Part shown: in pieces, positions 62,261 through 64,000 of the stretch
Layout of the letters: each line of letters opens with the position of its first letter
Numbering within the stretch: position 1 is the first letter of the stretch
Assembly: GCF_004766045.1 (NCBI RefSeq)
Contig: NZ_SPQQ01000001.1
Location: forward strand, 496,001-560,000
Reading direction: 5' to 3'
Length of the DNA: 64,000 nt
Source of the DNA: Desulfosporosinus fructosivorans
Lineage (GTDB): Bacteria > Bacillota > Desulfitobacteriia > Desulfitobacteriales > Desulfitobacteriaceae
Position numbers and translations under genes: made by a program
The notes under the pieces: generated by a model
What the model saw: the letters and a program-made list of their open reading frames with translations, nothing else
The model's database searches: none
What the model was told of the DNA's origin: nothing

Positions 62261-62328
62261 AATATTCCATGCTAAAAGGCAAGGGCCAACGTTTATGCGC
62301 TGCGCTCTTGCCTTTAGCATGGAATATT
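62261..62328. repeat. 22-bp hairpin between uspA-like gene and dgt
   Basis: AATATTCCATGCTAA-AAGGCAAG pairs with CTTGCCTTTAGCATGGAATATT, with one bulged A and a 23-nt loop. The stem is longer than a typical terminator and has no T-run. Confidence 0.7.
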
Positions 62329-62503
62329 CCGAGGGTATAACCTTACATTTATATACTTCTGAAAGTACAAGTGTGGCTAAGCCTATTTCCGGTGCCTGAA
62401 GGCTTGGCACTAGTTAAGTTTTCGTTATGCAGTGGCATCCCTACACGTAAATGTCTGGGCAGTATGTTAGAATAAAGTAGAAATGAATCGCTCGGAGGGG
62501 ATT

Positions 62504-63499
62504 ATGATGAGTGTGGGTCAAAAAATTCGTGAGCGTACTGAGAAGGAAGAAGAAGAACGCCTTTCACGATATGCTACTAAAAGTAGGGATGCTAGGCGCG
62601 AGCGATTGGAAGAAGAGTGCCCGATCCGTACAAAATTTCAACGAGACCGTGATAGGATTTTGCACAGTAAACCGTTTCGCCGTCTTAAACATAAGACACA
62701 GGTTTATATTGCCCCTTCAGGGGATCATTACCGAACTCGTATGACGCATAGTTTGGAAGTTTCCCAAATATGTCGCACGATTGCTCGGGGGCTACAATTG
62801 AATGAGGATCTCATCGAAGCGATTGCTTTAGGACATGATGTGGGTCATACTCCCTTTGGACATGTGGGAGAGGAGGCCTTACGGCACATCATCACACACT
62901 TTGAACATAATGAGCAGTCAATACGTATTTTAAAGGTCCTAGCCCGTGAGGGCCAGGGATTAAATCTCACAGAGTCTGTTCTCGATGGGATTTTACATCA
63001 CACTGGTGAAATCATCCCAATAACACTCGAGGGACAGATCGTGAAAACAGGAGATCGGATTGCCTATCTTTGTCATGATTATGATGATGCCCTGCGAGCG
63101 GGTTTGCTTATCCAAAGTGACTTGCCTAAAAAGGTTAAGCAGACGCTTGGAGAAAAGCCAAGCGATATGATTACGACGATGGTGGTTGACATGATTGAGG
63201 CCTCTGTGGAGAGAAGTGGCATTTACCAGTCGCCCAAGGTCCAAGGAGCAATGCAGGAATTCCGGCAATTCATGTTTGACAGGGTTTACAACAGCTCAAC
63301 CTTACGCGAGGAGCGTCGTAAAGGGCAATACATTATTCAGGCCCTTTTTGAGTATTATTATAAAGATACCTCTAAACTCCCCGAGAGTTTTTTGACATGG
63401 GCAGGCGGGGACGAAACTCAAGCAGTCGTCGACTATATATCAGGGCTGACGGATAATTACGCCATTGATTTGTTTGGAAGATTGTTTATCCCGCGCTAG
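62504..63499 (+). CDS. dgt: Deoxyguanosinetriphosphate triphosphohydrolase-like HD protein
   Basis: About 331 residues. Conserved parts are FQRDRDRILHSKPFRRLKHKTQV, RTRMTHSLEVSQI, then the HD site GHDVGHTPFGHVGE and HHTGEIIP. The enzyme hydrolyses dNTPs to nucleoside and tripolyphosphate. GGAGGGG lies before ATG 62504 (62507 is equally possible). In relatives dgt sits near ppdK and dnaG-rpoD, so the 28 kb between ppdK and dgt here looks inserted. Confidence 0.93.
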   Translation: MMSVGQKIRERTEKEEEERLSRYATKSRDARRERLEEECPIRTKFQRDRDRILHSKPFRRLKHKTQVYIAPSGDHYRTRMTHSLEVSQICRTIARGLQLNEDLIEAIALGHDVGHTPFGHVGEEALRHIITHFEHNEQSIRILKVLAREGQGLNLTESVLDGILHHTGEIIPITLEGQIVKTGDRIAYLCHDYDDALRAGLLIQSDLPKKVKQTLGEKPSDMITTMVVDMIEASVERSGIYQSPKVQGAMQEFRQFMFDRVYNSSTLREERRKGQYIIQALFEYYYKDTSKLPESFLTWAGGDETQAVVDYISGLTDNYAIDLFGRLFIPR

Positions 63500-63780
63500 G
63501 GAGGGTCCGCAAGACACGTTCTTCGACCATGCATTAGTTTGAGTAGGGTTTGCCGTGATGCAAGAGCACCAGCGGAACCTGAGTGAGAGTTCCGGCCAAA
63601 GGAATGGAAGTGATATGATACTTCCTCTACTGGGTAGCTTGGGGATTAGCGTGGCACTGTCTGCGTTTGTTGACGCAGAGACGTTTGCGTATTATACATG
63701 CATATATCTACCGACATATGGTTGAGTAAGAAAACTCAACACCCAGTAAAATCTTAGCTCGAACCTTTAGGATAAGTTAA

Positions 63781-63829
63781 TGAGATAAAGGTGGTTGAGA
63801 GCCTAAACTCTCAACCACCTTTATCTCAT
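63781..63829. terminator. 21-bp perfect hairpin after dgt
   Basis: TGAGATAAAGGTGGTTGAGAG pairs exactly with its complement across a 7-nt loop. It contains the A-rich/T-rich flanks of a bidirectional terminator. Confidence 0.75.
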
Positions 63830-63891
63830 GTTATTTTGACGTAAGCCTCACGCCGTATACCCAAGCAATGGAACATCAGTTGGCTTGGGTA

Positions 63892-63922
63892 TGCAAGTCC
63901 GAGAACCGTCCCCGAACTTGCA
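63892..63922 (+). repeat. Repeat C, copy 2
   Basis: TGCAAGT and ACTTGCA flank GAGAACCGTCCCC, the same 31-bp unit as 4914-4944, with two differences. Confidence 0.75.
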
Positions 63923-64000
63923 CTTGACCGTGCTAAGACACGACTCTCTATTTAGCAATTAAGCTTTCATTTCTCTTAAGCGGAGTACTGGTATCTAAGT

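Larger units (their letters stand above)
63500..64000. other. Hairpin-rich end of window without a supported gene
   Basis: The most notable features are a small GTTGAGT/ACTCAAC hairpin near 63721-63740 and a 21-bp perfect stem at 63781-63829. ATACCCAAGC/GCTTGGGTAT is at 63857-63892. Repeat C copy 2 follows at 63892-63922. A 55-codon reading frame at 63558-63725 lacks a good ribosome site. Confidence 0.55.

Noticed and set aside
62214..62399. 61-codon frame across the hairpin at 62261-62328
   Set aside because: Spans the stem-loop, no ribosome site, no similarity recognised.
63558..63725. 55-codon frame after dgt, with a hydrophobic segment
   Set aside because: No convincing ribosome site or recognised family; kept only as a note in the end region.

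Overview
The window is from a low-to-moderate GC, spore-forming anaerobic Firmicute, most likely a Desulfosporosinus/Desulfitobacterium-type member of the Peptococcales. The evidence is the gene order lepA-hemW-hrcA-grpE-dnaK-dnaJ-prmA-rsmE-mtaB-HIT-rpsU-yqeY-yqfC-yqfD-pgpH-ybeY-dgkA-cdd-era-deoC-recO-glyQS-ccpN-yqfL-ppdK, the sporulation genes yqfC/yqfD, a CIRCE operator, a glycine T-box, and an exported [FeFe] hydrogenase with iron-sulfur and NrfD-type partners. The genus is inferred from gene content and order, not from a search.

Layout. 1-0.9 kb: the end of an upstream unit and a RelE/Phd-type toxin-antitoxin pair. 1-34.3 kb: an almost entirely plus-strand housekeeping backbone (translation factors, the heat-shock operon under HrcA/CIRCE, RNA modification, sporulation, envelope and nucleotide enzymes, glycyl-tRNA synthetase, and the CcpN/PPDK regulator/PPDK pyruvate-PEP module). 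It is broken by a MazEF pair and by four copies of a composite intergenic repeat. 23.7-25.8 kb: recO is followed by a damaged osmoprotectant-transporter remnant and a second, internally deleted copy of the recO locus. 34.4-62.4 kb: a probable accessory region, because dgt at 62.5 kb usually lies close to ppdK in relatives. It holds SigV/RsiV, two TetR regulators, an Rph-like phosphotransferase, a lone NuoD homologue, MntA/HepT, IS21 and Panacea remnants, two two-component systems each next to a secreted protein, the hydrogenase cluster and an EmrAB-type efflux operon. 62.5-64 kb: dgt and a hairpin-rich non-coding end.

How the genes work together. HrcA at its CIRCE site controls hrcA-grpE-dnaK, while dnaJ appears to have an extra promoter. 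CcpN, the YqfL-type kinase/phosphorylase and PPDK set the pyruvate/PEP balance. The T-box couples glyQS to charged tRNA-Gly. The hydrogenase genes encode a Tat-exported catalytic subunit, a four-cluster electron-transfer subunit and a membrane quinone-site subunit, followed by a distinctive multi-cluster ferredoxin protein.

Most notable undescribed structure. Four copies of a 215-285 bp inverted-arm element (A) sit exactly at the 3' ends of hemW, rsmE, cdd and deoC, supplying the last codons and stop codon of three of them. Each is followed 42-52 bp downstream, across a purine-rich linker, by a 28-bp bulged hairpin (B). Both show compensatory base changes, so this looks like a structured, mobile, gene-end-targeting composite element.
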